NCBI RefSeq assembly: GCF_002257705.1 | Contig: NZ_LSLK01000091.1 | Coordinates: 5,872 to 69,871, forward strand | DNA length: 64,000 nt | Source of the DNA: Sporomusa silvacetica DSM 10669 | GTDB lineage: Bacteria > Bacillota > Negativicutes > Sporomusales > Sporomusaceae | Reading direction: 5' to 3' | In this document: one piece after another, positions 43,215 to 52,327 of the stretch | How positions within the stretch are numbered: position 1 is the first letter of the stretch | Layout of the letters: every line of letters begins with the position of its first letter | Position numbers and translations under genes: made by a program | Notes under the pieces: generated by a model | Database searches by the model: none | Told to the model about the DNA's origin: nothing | What the model saw: the letters and a program-made list of their open reading frames with translations, nothing else

Positions 43215-44390
43215 ATGATAATACGAAGATTAAGTGTCATGCTTTTAATAGGAGCATTGGTAATTTCTATGCTCGGTGGCTGCAATAGAGCAAATTCTAC
43301 AGGTCCGCTCATCATAAAGGAACAGGGCAGTTTTTCTGCCGGTGGAACCGTTATCAGTCAGAAAGGATCTTATGACCCGAAAAATCCCTTTACTCCGGAC
43401 GGACAGACACTCCATGGGGATCATGCCGATGTGTTTTATCAGATCCCGGAAAATGCAAAAAAGTATCCCCTTGTTTTCCTTCATGGCGCAGGTCAATCTA
43501 AAAGATCATGGGAGACGACTCCAGACGGGCGGGAAGGCTTTCAGAATATTTTCCTGAGAAGAGGCTTTGGAGTGTACCTTGTAGATCAGCCTCGCCGCGG
43601 GGCTGCAGGCCAGAGTACTGTGCCTGAGCAAATTGCGCCATTGCCACAGGATCAAATGTGGGCTACACAGTTCCGTATCGGACGTATGCCTGCTTTCTAT
43701 GATGGGGTTCAGTTTCCACAGGATGAAAAGTCTATGGATCAGTTTTACCGTTGGATGACCCCGAATACAGGTGCTTATGATGAAGAGGTAATTTCAAATG
43801 CCATGTCAGCCGTATTTGATAAGTCCGGACCTGGTATCCTGGTTACCCATTCTCAGGGCGGTTCTCCAGGTTGGAAAACTGCTATGAAGAACGATAATGT
43901 CCGTGCAGTTGTTGCTTATGAGCCTGCTGCGTTTATCTTCCCAGAAGGAGAAGCGCCGGATCCGATTCCAAATAAATTTTCTGGGGTATTGCCAGCAGCC
44001 ACTGCACCTATGGATAATTTCATGAAGCTGACAAAGATTCCGATAGTGGTGTATTATGGGGACAATATTCCGGAAAAACTGTCGGATGTCCCTGCGGAGG
44101 ATTTCTGGCGTGCGGGTCTTGAGATGGCAAACAAGTGGGCCAAGGTGGTAAACAGCCATGGAGGTGATGTTACCATCGTTCATCTGCCTGCTGAGGGTAT
44201 TCATGGAAACACTCATTTTCTTTTTTCAGATTTAAATAATGTGCAGGTTGCCGATCATCTATCATCATGGCTTGCAAAAAAAGGGTTTGATGTTAAAAAG
44301 CAGGAGTTAGTATTCCAATCAAATTTCTATCAGATTATTCCCGACCACCCATGCCCAATGTCTCCATATATTCGAGCTGATGTAGGCTGA
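43215..44390 (+). CDS. Alpha/beta-hydrolase lipoprotein
   Basis: A 391-residue predicted lipoprotein (lipobox LGGC) with an alpha/beta hydrolase fold: VFLHGAGQSKRSW (oxyanion side), nucleophile in THSQGG, acid and His near YYGDN and HGNTHFLF. It is a close paralogue of 47164-48258, which ends at the equivalent of AKKGFD. The last ~28 residues here have no counterpart and are read from the antisense of a DUF362 remnant, so the natural stop was lost by recombination. Substrate unknown. Confidence 0.82.
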   Translation: MIIRRLSVMLLIGALVISMLGGCNRANSTGPLIIKEQGSFSAGGTVISQKGSYDPKNPFTPDGQTLHGDHADVFYQIPENAKKYPLVFLHGAGQSKRSWETTPDGREGFQNIFLRRGFGVYLVDQPRRGAAGQSTVPEQIAPLPQDQMWATQFRIGRMPAFYDGVQFPQDEKSMDQFYRWMTPNTGAYDEEVISNAMSAVFDKSGPGILVTHSQGGSPGWKTAMKNDNVRAVVAYEPAAFIFPEGEAPDPIPNKFSGVLPAATAPMDNFMKLTKIPIVVYYGDNIPEKLSDVPAEDFWRAGLEMANKWAKVVNSHGGDVTIVHLPAEGIHGNTHFLFSDLNNVQVADHLSSWLAKKGFDVKKQELVFQSNFYQIIPDHPCPMSPYIRADVG

Positions 44391-44571
44391 GGCGGGATTC
44401 AATGCGTTCGACGATATCGCGGCGTTGATCAGCAGGCAATAGATAAATCAAGTCTACGCACGCCTGGTCAGCCGCCAGAATATCTGTCGAGCCAATAATA
44501 CCAATATCATCTTTACCGGTAATGCCATATAAAAACGCCTGCTTTAACAACAATTTATTTTGCTGCTTCAT
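44335..44571 (-). pseudogene. C-terminal fragment of a DUF362 protein
   Basis: The 78-codon frame matches the end of the DUF362 protein at 48372: DIGIIGSTDILAADQACVDL and DIVERIESRLSLHQLEYMET here, against DIGILASTDIVAIDKASLDL there. The N-terminal three quarters are gone. It overlaps the 3' end of the hydrolase gene on the other strand. Confidence 0.75.
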
Positions 44572-45304
44572 TCACGCAGCGTAATGCATTCAAACTGCGT
44601 GGATAACCAATAAAAGGCAAACACTGCGAAATAATTTTAATAAGAAATGCTTTGTCATTTCCCAGCCCCATATTCGCTTTAGCATGTGAAATCAGCTGAG
44701 GTTCACAGCCTCCTTGAGCCGCAAGGAAGCAGAATGTTATCATTTCACGCTGTTTATAATCTAATCCCCTACGTGTATAGTAATCACCAAAACAATTATC
44801 CGCAAGCCAATAATTAATATGACGACTTTCTTCCGGTCCGGATTTATAAAAATCTTTCATATGATCACCGAAAATGTCAACCTGTGCCTGTATACCTGCC
44901 TTTAATCTTGTTTCCATTGACGTTGTTGACTGCCCCTCTAAAGGCAATTTTACACCTCGCGCTTCTAATACCTCATTTATTCCTTTCAGAAATGGAAACA
45001 CTCGGCCAATCCCTAAGTAAGCAACAGACTGATAAACGATTTCTTTTGCCTCAACTGGTGTCACGCCAAAATTCAACGCAGCCGGAAGAAACGCTTTAAA
45101 TTCATCAATGCCTTGGCAGCCAAGAAGTGTTGCTAAAATAGCCATCATACGAGTACGATCATCTAAGTCATCCTGATTTACAACTTCATCAAATGCAAAA
45201 TTATCAAAGCGCTCAATAAATTCTGGATCCGTTTCTTTAAACTTCGAAACATAGCCGGGAAACATTTTTTCATGATACTGTTCTGCATTTTTTGCAAATG
45301 CCAT
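44555..45304 (-). CDS. Carboxymuconolactone-decarboxylase-like protein
   Basis: A 249-residue protein of two CMD/AhpD-like repeats (residues about 30-110 and 145-245). Motifs: TRMMAILATLLGCQGIDEF, TPVEAKEIVYQSVAYLGIGR, REMITFCFLAAQGGCEP. CMD proteins range from decarboxylases to peroxidase-type redox proteins; the Cys-rich sites here favour a redox role. Start at 45304 follows AAAGGA. Paralogue at 59211 is exported. Confidence 0.82.
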   Translation of the reverse strand: MAFAKNAEQYHEKMFPGYVSKFKETDPEFIERFDNFAFDEVVNQDDLDDRTRMMAILATLLGCQGIDEFKAFLPAALNFGVTPVEAKEIVYQSVAYLGIGRVFPFLKGINEVLEARGVKLPLEGQSTTSMETRLKAGIQAQVDIFGDHMKDFYKSGPEESRHINYWLADNCFGDYYTRRGLDYKQREMITFCFLAAQGGCEPQLISHAKANMGLGNDKAFLIKIISQCLPFIGYPRSLNALRCVNEAAK

Positions 45305-45427
45305 TTTTATCAAATCCTTTCAGTTATGAAGCAAACTTCTGTTGCTTCATTTTGTTATGAAAGCAAGATGGACAAACAATCTTAAATTTTATAACAAGCT
45401 ATGATTAAATTTTTACTATAATTGCAA

Positions 45428-46300
45428 TTAAATGGCAAATCTAGTCATTCCTAGTCTTTGAACAGTCTCCGGCAAATTATAATTGATAAAGATACTCTGT
45501 CGAGTATCGAAATGCATCATTTGCAGCAGTTCTTTATCCGTAAGTTCAAAATCAAGGATATCTATATTTTTCTTTAAATGTTCCATTGAAACTGCCTTAA
45601 ACACGGATACTATTCTCCTTTGCAACATCCAACGAAGAATGACCTGCGCTGCTGTCTTCTTATACTTTTTACCCAGCCGTACCAACTCATCATTTTTGAG
45701 CAAGCAGCTCTTCCCACCAGCAAAAACACCCCAGGCTTCTGTCTGCACATTCACAGCCTGCATATATTGGTGTATTTCATTGGCTTGACAGTATGGATGA
45801 ACTTCAATTTGATTGATTGCTGGCTTCACTTTATGAAATAACATCAAATCTGCTAAGCGGTCTGAAGAAAAATTTGATACACCGATTGCTTTAATTTCTC
45901 CAGCTTCATACAACTCTTCCATAGCCCGCCATGATCCGTAAATATCGCCAATAGGCTGATGAATAAGATACAAATCGATATAGTCAACACCCAAGCGTTT
46001 TTTCGAACGATCAAATGCCTGTTTCGTTTCTTTATAACCACTGTCTTGAATCCAAAGTTTTGTAGTTAGAAAAAGTTCGTTACGTTGAATACCACTTGCT
46101 TTGATAGCCCTACCAACAGCTTCCTCATTTTGGTATGCTGCTGCTGTATCGATCAAACGATACCCAGCAGCAATCGCTCTCTGTACATATTGCTCACATT
46201 GATCTGCTGTATCTATTTGTGCAGTACCAATCCCCATCAACGGCATTTTTAGCCCATTATTCAATACTGCATATTCCAAAATTCTCCCCTTCTTCCCCAT
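45428..46300 (-). CDS. Aldo/keto reductase, 2,5-diketogluconate-reductase-like
   Basis: A roughly 290-residue reductase with the full tetrad: RLIDTAAAYQNEEAVG, TTKLW, YLIHQP. It resembles 42192-43043 along its length. The start is uncertain: TTG at residue 8 has a better ribosome-binding site (AGGGGAG) than the ATG at 46300. It lies upstream of a CMD-like gene on the same strand, as reductases do elsewhere in this island. Confidence 0.88.
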   Translation of the reverse strand: MGKKGRILEYAVLNNGLKMPLMGIGTAQIDTADQCEQYVQRAIAAGYRLIDTAAAYQNEEAVGRAIKASGIQRNELFLTTKLWIQDSGYKETKQAFDRSKKRLGVDYIDLYLIHQPIGDIYGSWRAMEELYEAGEIKAIGVSNFSSDRLADLMLFHKVKPAINQIEVHPYCQANEIHQYMQAVNVQTEAWGVFAGGKSCLLKNDELVRLGKKYKKTAAQVILRWMLQRRIVSVFKAVSMEHLKKNIDILDFELTDKELLQMMHFDTRQSIFINYNLPETVQRLGMTRFAI

Positions 46301-46392
46301 CGTTTGATAGTTGTCAATAAATCTGCAGCTTCCAAATATGTTCGTTATTTTATTGGTTATCTATGGATTTTGAGTCAATTTTCATAACAAAA

Positions 46393-46416
46393 GGCATCTT
46401 CAAAATTGAAAATGCC
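46393..46416 (-). terminator. Terminator after the FMN reductase
   Basis: Minus strand GGCATTTTCAA-TT-TTGAAGATGCC followed by TTTTG, 15 nt past the stop. Confidence 0.75.
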
Positions 46417-46430
46417 CTTTGCAATTATTT

Positions 46431-47066
46431 TTATTCGCGAATAAAGTTTGTAAAAATCCCTTGCTCTTTTTCTGGTAAAGCTACACCATTTTTCAAACCA
46501 GCTTCCGTACATTTAAGGAAAAATGCCATATTTCTTCCAAGAGTACGCATGGTCTGCAACCCTTCCAAATCTTGTTTAACTTCCTCAGGTTTTGTACCAT
46601 GTACCATATTCCAGTACTGTGAGGAAATAATCGGCATTTGAGAAAGTCCGAAATACTTGTTTATCTGGTCATAAGTCACAGTTGTACCAGCACGGCGAGC
46701 TGAAATAACGCAAGCAGCCGGTTTTAGATAAAATTTGCGGTTACCGCTGCAGATATCCACATAAAAAGCACGATCCATAAAGGATGTCATCGCGCCACTA
46801 GCAGCAGCCCAATGTACTGGCGTTCCAAAAATAAAACCATCATAATCACCAATGACATCCAAAAACTCATTCACACAATCATCAAACACACACTTTTTAT
46901 TCGTCGCACAAGAATGACAGGCAATACAGCCATTTAGCGCCTTATTACGAATCCAAAAAAACTCTGTTTCAACTCCATTTGCATTCAGTGTGTCCGCCAC
47001 TTCACTAAGTGCTGTATAGGTACATCCTTTCTCATGCGGACTTCCATTAACCAATAATACTTTCAT
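46431..47066 (-). CDS. NADPH-dependent FMN reductase / iron-sulfur flavoprotein
   Basis: A 211-residue flavodoxin-fold protein. VLLVNGSPHEKGCTYTAL is the FMN phosphate loop, and IACHSCATNKKC has the compact Cys motif of iron-sulfur flavoproteins; GTPVHWAAASG contacts the flavin. It probably transfers electrons from NAD(P)H or ferredoxin to small acceptors. Follows the alpha/beta hydrolase gene at 47164 on the same strand. Confidence 0.85.
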   Translation of the reverse strand: MKVLLVNGSPHEKGCTYTALSEVADTLNANGVETEFFWIRNKALNGCIACHSCATNKKCVFDDCVNEFLDVIGDYDGFIFGTPVHWAAASGAMTSFMDRAFYVDICSGNRKFYLKPAACVISARRAGTTVTYDQINKYFGLSQMPIISSQYWNMVHGTKPEEVKQDLEGLQTMRTLGRNMAFFLKCTEAGLKNGVALPEKEQGIFTNFIRE

Positions 47067-47163
47067 TCTAAAAATCCCCCTTAATTTTTCTGATTATTAC
47101 AAATTGTGCTTTATTACATCCAAAATTATTCCTATCGACCTGCTCTCTTTCTCTTATAACACC

Positions 47164-48258
47164 TCAATCCAAGCCCTTATCCTTCAGCCATTTTGATAGC
47201 AAATCTGCAATCTGCACATTATTCAGATCGGAGAACATAAAATGTGTATTTCCATAAATACCCACTTCCGGCAAGTGAACTAGGGTTGCATCTCCACCAT
47301 GACGGTTAATCGTATCTGCCCAGATTCTTGCCATTTTCAAACGTACACGCCAATTATCCTGTCCTGGATTATCAGAGATCTCTGTAGGTATATTATCGCC
47401 ATAGTAAACAATAATCGGCATCTTAGTAAGCTGCATGAAGTCTTTTAATGGTACTGGATATCCTTTTAAAGTACCTGTGCCACTTGGCATGTCTTCAGGA
47501 ACCTCGCCTTCCGGAAAAACGAACTGACTGCCTGGCTCATAAGCAACAACGGCCTTAACATTTTTACTTTTCATCGCTGTAAGCCAGCCGGGGCCACCCC
47601 CCTGTGAATGTGTTACCAAAATACTTGGCCCAATTTTATCTAAAGCTGCGGTGAGGGCATTCGAAACAACATCCGAGTCATATGCTGCTGTATTAGGTGT
47701 CATCTGACGAAAATATTGATTTAAAGATTCATCGTCTTTCGGAAATTGCACGCCCGAAAAGAAATTCGGCCATTCGCCCAGCCGGAACATATCAAACCAC
47801 ATCTGATCATCGGTTGTTGCAGAAATTGTACCTGCTACCGTACTTCGGCCAGCCTGACCACGGCGTGGCTGGTCAATAAGATACACGCTGTAGTTGCGAC
47901 GCAGAAAAATATTTTGGAATCCTTCCCGTCCATCTGGTGTTGTCTGCCAAGTTCTCGCTGACTGCCCAGCACCATGCAGAAATACTAGCGGATATTTACG
48001 AGCTTTCGCCGGGATCTGATAAAATACAGAAGCATGATCTCCATGAAGTGTCTGTCCTTTTGGATCTGCTATTTTTGTGGGATCAAAAGTTCCTGGTGTT
48101 GTTATCACACTGCCACCGGCCGAAAAAGCACCTTGCTCCTGAATGACGATAGGTTTTTGTGTCTGCATTCCTGTCTTTTCCGCCGCGAATGCACTGCCGG
48201 AAAAAATACCTAAGAGAAGAACCGCTGCAGAAAGTGCTTTTAAAGGCTTAAGATTCAT
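47164..48258 (-). CDS. Exported alpha/beta hydrolase
   Basis: A 364-residue protein with Sec signal (LSAAVLLLGIFSGSAFA). Same fold and sequence pattern as the lipoprotein at 43215: VFLHGAGQSARTW, THSQGGGPGW nucleophile region, VYYGDNIP. This copy is soluble in the periplasm rather than lipid-anchored. Start at 48258 follows AAAGGAG. It is the upstream neighbour of the FMN reductase. Confidence 0.85.
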   Translation of the reverse strand: MNLKPLKALSAAVLLLGIFSGSAFAAEKTGMQTQKPIVIQEQGAFSAGGSVITTPGTFDPTKIADPKGQTLHGDHASVFYQIPAKARKYPLVFLHGAGQSARTWQTTPDGREGFQNIFLRRNYSVYLIDQPRRGQAGRSTVAGTISATTDDQMWFDMFRLGEWPNFFSGVQFPKDDESLNQYFRQMTPNTAAYDSDVVSNALTAALDKIGPSILVTHSQGGGPGWLTAMKSKNVKAVVAYEPGSQFVFPEGEVPEDMPSGTGTLKGYPVPLKDFMQLTKMPIIVYYGDNIPTEISDNPGQDNWRVRLKMARIWADTINRHGGDATLVHLPEVGIYGNTHFMFSDLNNVQIADLLSKWLKDKGLD

Positions 48259-48371
48259 AAACATTCTCCTTTTTCTTTTAAATACTCAGTTTTTCAAAAT
48301 TTTTAAAATGTTTTCACGCGAAGTAAATATGCTATCAGTAAGCTAGTAATCACAAATAATTCGTGAACTTT

Positions 48372-49409
48372 TCAGATTTGAATTAAGTTATAATCCGTAT
48401 TCCCCATTCCCAACGTCTTCATATAACTAATTTGATGGCGGCCACTGCGAGTTTCTATGCGTTCAATAATATCATGATTCTGTTCTTCAGGAAGTACATA
48501 TACCAAATCCAGCGAAGCTTTATCTATTGCTACGATATCTGTCGATGCAAGGATTCCTATATCCTGACATTTTGGAGGTGCTCCATGGGCATCACAATCA
48601 CAATCAACAGAAATATTTTTCAAAACATTAATGTACGTAACATGCCCCTTGAAATGTTCTATAATAGCTTTCCCGGATTCAGCCATTCTTTCCAAAAATT
48701 CTGGGCCAATATAATCCATAATCTTCACATTAGGTTGGCTAAAATCAAAACCGTGAACCATTGCTTTTCCCGCATGACCAGATGCAATACCGATACCTAT
48801 ATTTTTTAAAGAACCACCAAATCCCCCCATGGCATGACCTTTAAAATGCGTATAAGCCAAAAGAGAATCATAATTCAAAAGATGTCTCCCTACCGCTACT
48901 TCCGTAAGATGCTTGCCTTTGGTAAATCCCTCTCCCTTCGCTAAAAACTCCTGCATACCAGGAACCGGCAACATAACATCGCCATCCTCATCCATGATAT
49001 CTACAGGACAAAAATCAAACCCATTAGTCTTTATTACCTCACGATGCGTGGCTGTTTCACGACGTGGACTTGGATACATTACGTTACATTCAACAATAGA
49101 ACTGTTAGGAATATCTGCCTGAAGCCCTTTAATTAACTCGATTGGTAAGAGATTTGGCCCATGTGGCTCACCAGTATGCAACTTTATGGCAACTTTTCTA
49201 TTTATCCCTTTATTAACATGTGAATAAATTTTTTTTAATCCCTCAACACTAATATCATTGGTAAAAAACACATTCGATTTAGCAGGATTTATAACTGTAT
49301 CCTTTAATTTACTAGCCTCACTAACATTACTACTCATGCCATAAGAAGCCATTCCCAGCACTGCACCGCCAGCAAGTTGTAAAAAATTACGTCTCGACAG
49401 ATTCTTCAC
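48372..49409 (-). CDS. DUF362 domain protein with Tat signal
   Basis: A 345-residue protein with a twin-arginine signal (NLSRRNFLQLAGGAVLGMAS), meaning export in folded form, usually with a cofactor. The DUF362 domain follows (VAIKLHTGEPHGPN, HFKGHAMGGFGGSLKNIGIG). CDCDAHGAPPKC near residue 262 could bind an Fe-S cluster. The GTG start follows GAAAGGGG. DUF362 proteins are thought to be iron-sulfur redox proteins, but their role is not established. Confidence 0.82.
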   Translation of the reverse strand: MKNLSRRNFLQLAGGAVLGMASYGMSSNVSEASKLKDTVINPAKSNVFFTNDISVEGLKKIYSHVNKGINRKVAIKLHTGEPHGPNLLPIELIKGLQADIPNSSIVECNVMYPSPRRETATHREVIKTNGFDFCPVDIMDEDGDVMLPVPGMQEFLAKGEGFTKGKHLTEVAVGRHLLNYDSLLAYTHFKGHAMGGFGGSLKNIGIGIASGHAGKAMVHGFDFSQPNVKIMDYIGPEFLERMAESGKAIIEHFKGHVTYINVLKNISVDCDCDAHGAPPKCQDIGILASTDIVAIDKASLDLVYVLPEEQNHDIIERIETRSGRHQISYMKTLGMGNTDYNLIQI

Positions 49410-49481
49410 AGTTTATATTACCCCTTTCGCTTTCCATAATAATTGCCTAGACTAAAGCAGCAGCCTTTTACCCCATAACTT

Positions 49482-50468
49482 TTACTTACCTGCACGTTTT
49501 GCAAAATCAGATCCAACAGGATATCGCTCCCCAACAATTTTTATCTGAGATAAGGCACGATTCAGCTTTTCAAGCTCGTCTACGGTAAGACTTACTTCTG
49601 CAGCACCAAGATTTTCTTCTAAGCGATTTAGTTTACGTGTCCCTGGAATTGGTACAATCCACGGTTTCTGTGCAGATACCCATGCTAGTGCAATTTGGGC
49701 TGGCGTTACCTCTTTATCTGCCGCAGTTTTCTCGATAAGGTCAACCAGTACTTGGTTGGCTTCGATATTTTCAGCAGTAAAACGCGGTACAATATTGCGG
49801 AAATCGGATTTTTCAAATTGGACATCCTTCTTAATTTTCGCTGTAAGAAATCCTTTACCTAAAGGACTGAATGGAACAAAACCAATATTCAGCTCCTCTA
49901 AGGTAGGAAAAATAGTTTCTTCCGGCTGACGCCACATCATAGAATATTCACTCTGTACAGCTGTCAATGGACAAATTGCATGTGCTTTGCGAACAATATC
50001 TTCCCCAACTTCCGACAATCCCCAGCGAAGAATCTTCCCTTCCTTGATGAGCTCTTTCATTGTCTCAGCTGCTACTTCAATGGGTATCTTGGGATCTACA
50101 CGATGCAGATAATAGAGGTCAATGACATCTACGCCAAGTCGTTTCAGTGACATCTCTGCCGATTTTTTGACAACTTCAGGGCGTGCATCTAAAAGCTGTT
50201 TACCATCTACAACCTGAATACCACATTTAGTTGCTATATGAACCTCGCCTTTATATGGTGCCAGTGCTTCAGCTACAAGTTTTTCGTTCTCGTATGGACC
50301 ATAGCACTCTGCCGTATCAAAAAAGGTCACCCCCAATTCAACAGCCCGGCGAATCAATTTCACTGCTTCATCATAATCCGCTACTGCACCATACCCAAAA
50401 CTCATACCCATGCAACCTAAGCCAAGCTTCGATACTTCCAAATCTTTTCCTAATATACGCTTTTCCAT
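49482..50468 (-). CDS. Aldo/keto reductase
   Basis: A 328-residue reductase of the same subgroup as 24843 and 51069 (RILGKDLEVSKLGLGCMGMS, TFFDTAECYGPY, ATKCG, YYLHRVDP, C-terminal IVGERYPVGSDFAKRAG). Its promoter has the TGTAGTCG box 20 nt before TATAGT, shared with four other genes of the island, so it is probably induced by the AraC-type regulator at 60098. Confidence 0.9.
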   Translation of the reverse strand: MEKRILGKDLEVSKLGLGCMGMSFGYGAVADYDEAVKLIRRAVELGVTFFDTAECYGPYENEKLVAEALAPYKGEVHIATKCGIQVVDGKQLLDARPEVVKKSAEMSLKRLGVDVIDLYYLHRVDPKIPIEVAAETMKELIKEGKILRWGLSEVGEDIVRKAHAICPLTAVQSEYSMMWRQPEETIFPTLEELNIGFVPFSPLGKGFLTAKIKKDVQFEKSDFRNIVPRFTAENIEANQVLVDLIEKTAADKEVTPAQIALAWVSAQKPWIVPIPGTRKLNRLEENLGAAEVSLTVDELEKLNRALSQIKIVGERYPVGSDFAKRAGK

Positions 50469-50507
50469 TATTTTTCCTCTTTTCTATCTTGTTTCATATT
50501 CAATTGT

Positions 50508-50541
50508 ACTATATTGACACCGCAATTTTTATACGACTACA
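50508..50541 (-). promoter_or_regulatory. TGTAGTCG-box promoter of the aldo/keto reductase
   Basis: Minus strand TGTAGTCG, 20 nt, TATAGT. One of five promoters with the same box at the same distance (others at 50840, 57580, 59041, 61040). Confidence 0.6.
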
Positions 50542-50784
50542 CATAAACAAGAGGTATGATATGGTTTGTTTATAACCAATTTTCCTGGTAATAAAATCAC
50601 TCGTAAGTACAGCAACCATAAGAAAGAGCGATGGGATTGTTATTAACATCTCCACCATCGCCAGTGATTGTTCTGGCATAGCCTGTGCCATACCTGGAAT
50701 GTTCGCATTAATTGCTGCTGCAGTTGCCACCAATATAGAGCCTGATAAAATAGCCATTTTCAAAATAGCTTTATTTTGTTTCAT
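50509..50784 (-). pseudogene. N-terminal remnant of an MFS transporter
   Basis: 91 codons start with two to three hydrophobic helices (KMAILSGSILVATAAAINAN and IPSLFLMVAVLTSDFITRKI), like the start of a drug-efflux MFS protein, then drift into unrelated sequence and stop. The rest of the transporter is missing. Confidence 0.55.
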
Positions 50785-50839
50785 TTCATTCGTTCTCCCT
50801 TTTCCAACTTCTTGATTAACGTTTCATCTCTATATTGGT

Positions 50840-50923
50840 AGTATACTAAAACCTCTGTTGTACCACGACTACACAGCATCCTTCCTTGTGACATACACCA
50901 CGTCTCATGCTAAATTGTGCATT
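50840..50923 (-). promoter_or_regulatory. Bipartite activator site and promoter
   Basis: Minus strand TGTAGTCG (50866-50873), 20 nt, TATACT. Upstream on the same strand a second element, AATGCACAATTTAGC...GTGGTGTATGT (50890-50923). Both elements recur with equal separation at 59041-59126 and 61040-61127. The 50924-51068 part of the gap shows nothing else. Confidence 0.6.
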
Positions 50924-51068
50924 ATCTTTGTAAAAACAAACTTATTTTCCTGCAAAAACAAGCAGAATTCCATCAACATACACAATATATTCAATGGTTA
51001 TTGAATCACTTTGAAAATTCCAATACTTCTTAACATATTATTTGCAAATCCGGCAGACACAGTGTCTT

Positions 51069-52040
51069 CTATTTTTTATGCCCACCAAACACTTCGGACA
51101 TCTCCATATTATTTAGCGCCTCGTCTAGTTTACGCACTTCATCCTGTGTAAGTTCAAGGTCTGATGCACCGGCATTTTCTAACAGACGATTCAGCTTCCT
51201 TGTCCCCGGAATAGGCACAATCCAAGGCTTCTTACAAATCATCCATGCCAATGAAATCTGGGCCTGGGTTGCATTTTTAGCTTCAGCCGTTGCTTGCAAA
51301 AGTTCCAACAATTCGCGATTCTTGTCCATGCCTTCTGCCGTAAACTGCGGCATTTCACTGCGATAGTCTATGCCTTTTTCAAATTTAGAACTTTTATCAT
51401 ATTTGCCTGTCAAAAAACCATTGGCCATCGGTGAAAATGGTACAAAACCTATACCAAGTTCTTCAAGGACCGGGAACAGCTCTTCATAGCTGCGTGCCAT
51501 CATAGAATAACGGTTCTCTATCGCCGTCAATGAACAAACCTTATGCGCACGGCGGATAGTATCTTCCATCGCCTCAGAGATACCCCAATGCGTAATTTTC
51601 CCTTCGTCCATAAGATCCTGCATAACACCGGCAACTTCTTCTACCGGAACCTTCGAATCTAATCGATGTTGATAATAGAGGTCAATGTGATCTGTTTGCA
51701 GACGCCTCAGAGAACCTTCTACTGACTTACGGATAACCTCTGGCCTTGCATCGGGAATTGGCGCTCCCGTAGACCCATTCTCTAAACGCACACCGAATTT
51801 CGTAGCCAAAACCACTTTATTACGAAATGACTTCAGTGCCTCGCCGACAAGTTCTTCATTCTCATATGGACCATAACATTCTGCTGTATCAAAAAACGTA
51901 TAGCCTATATCTACGGCTTGTGCTATAAGCTCTATCATTTCTGTTTTATTGGCTGGGGCACCGTAAGCATGACTCATCCCCATACAGCCAAGTCCTACTG
52001 ACGACACCTTGAGATTTTTCCCTAATACACGGTATTTCAT
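51069..52040 (-). CDS. Aldo/keto reductase
   Basis: A 323-residue reductase (RVLGKNLKVSSVGLGCMGMS, TFFDTAECYGPY, ATKFG, YYQHRLDS, IPGTRKLNRL). The His region has Gln before it where the paralogues have Leu. It follows a flavodoxin fragment and a terminator on the same strand, so it has to use its own promoter. Confidence 0.88.
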   Translation of the reverse strand: MKYRVLGKNLKVSSVGLGCMGMSHAYGAPANKTEMIELIAQAVDIGYTFFDTAECYGPYENEELVGEALKSFRNKVVLATKFGVRLENGSTGAPIPDARPEVIRKSVEGSLRRLQTDHIDLYYQHRLDSKVPVEEVAGVMQDLMDEGKITHWGISEAMEDTIRRAHKVCSLTAIENRYSMMARSYEELFPVLEELGIGFVPFSPMANGFLTGKYDKSSKFEKGIDYRSEMPQFTAEGMDKNRELLELLQATAEAKNATQAQISLAWMICKKPWIVPIPGTRKLNRLLENAGASDLELTQDEVRKLDEALNNMEMSEVFGGHKK

Positions 52041-52089
52041 TTCTATCTTCTCCTCAATTCATATGTAATTATCCCTCAATGATTTATAT

Positions 52090-52126
52090 GAAAAAGAGTA
52101 TGCTTTCGGACTAACTCGCATACTCT
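52090..52126 (-). terminator. Terminator of the vanished flavodoxin gene
   Basis: Minus strand AGAGTATGC-N14-GCATACTCT followed by TTTTT, directly after the flavodoxin remnant. Confidence 0.75.
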
Positions 52127-52134
52127 CTAATCTA

Positions 52135-52295
52135 TTATTTTACCATCCCCAACTTCTTCTGCCATGGATCAACTTTATTCATATCTGCTTCACTTTTTAT
52201 CGTGATACCATCCATGACCTTCTTAGCTCCCAACTGATTCATTGCCGGTATACTTTCCTCTATATCACTGCCGCCACTCGTGCAAAACGGAATAT
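52135..52295 (-). pseudogene. C-terminal remnant of a flavodoxin
   Basis: Frame reading IPFCTSGGSDIEESIPAMNQ, then KKVMDGITIKSEAD and DPWQKKLGMVK before the stop. It aligns with the end of the flavodoxin at 58386 (IPFCTSYSNDIAKSMPAI, DGLTIKG, EPWLKKIGIVR). The upstream frame is broken. Confidence 0.75.
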
Positions 52296-52327
52296 TTCTT
52301 AGTTACTTATTGACAGCAGCATCTGGC

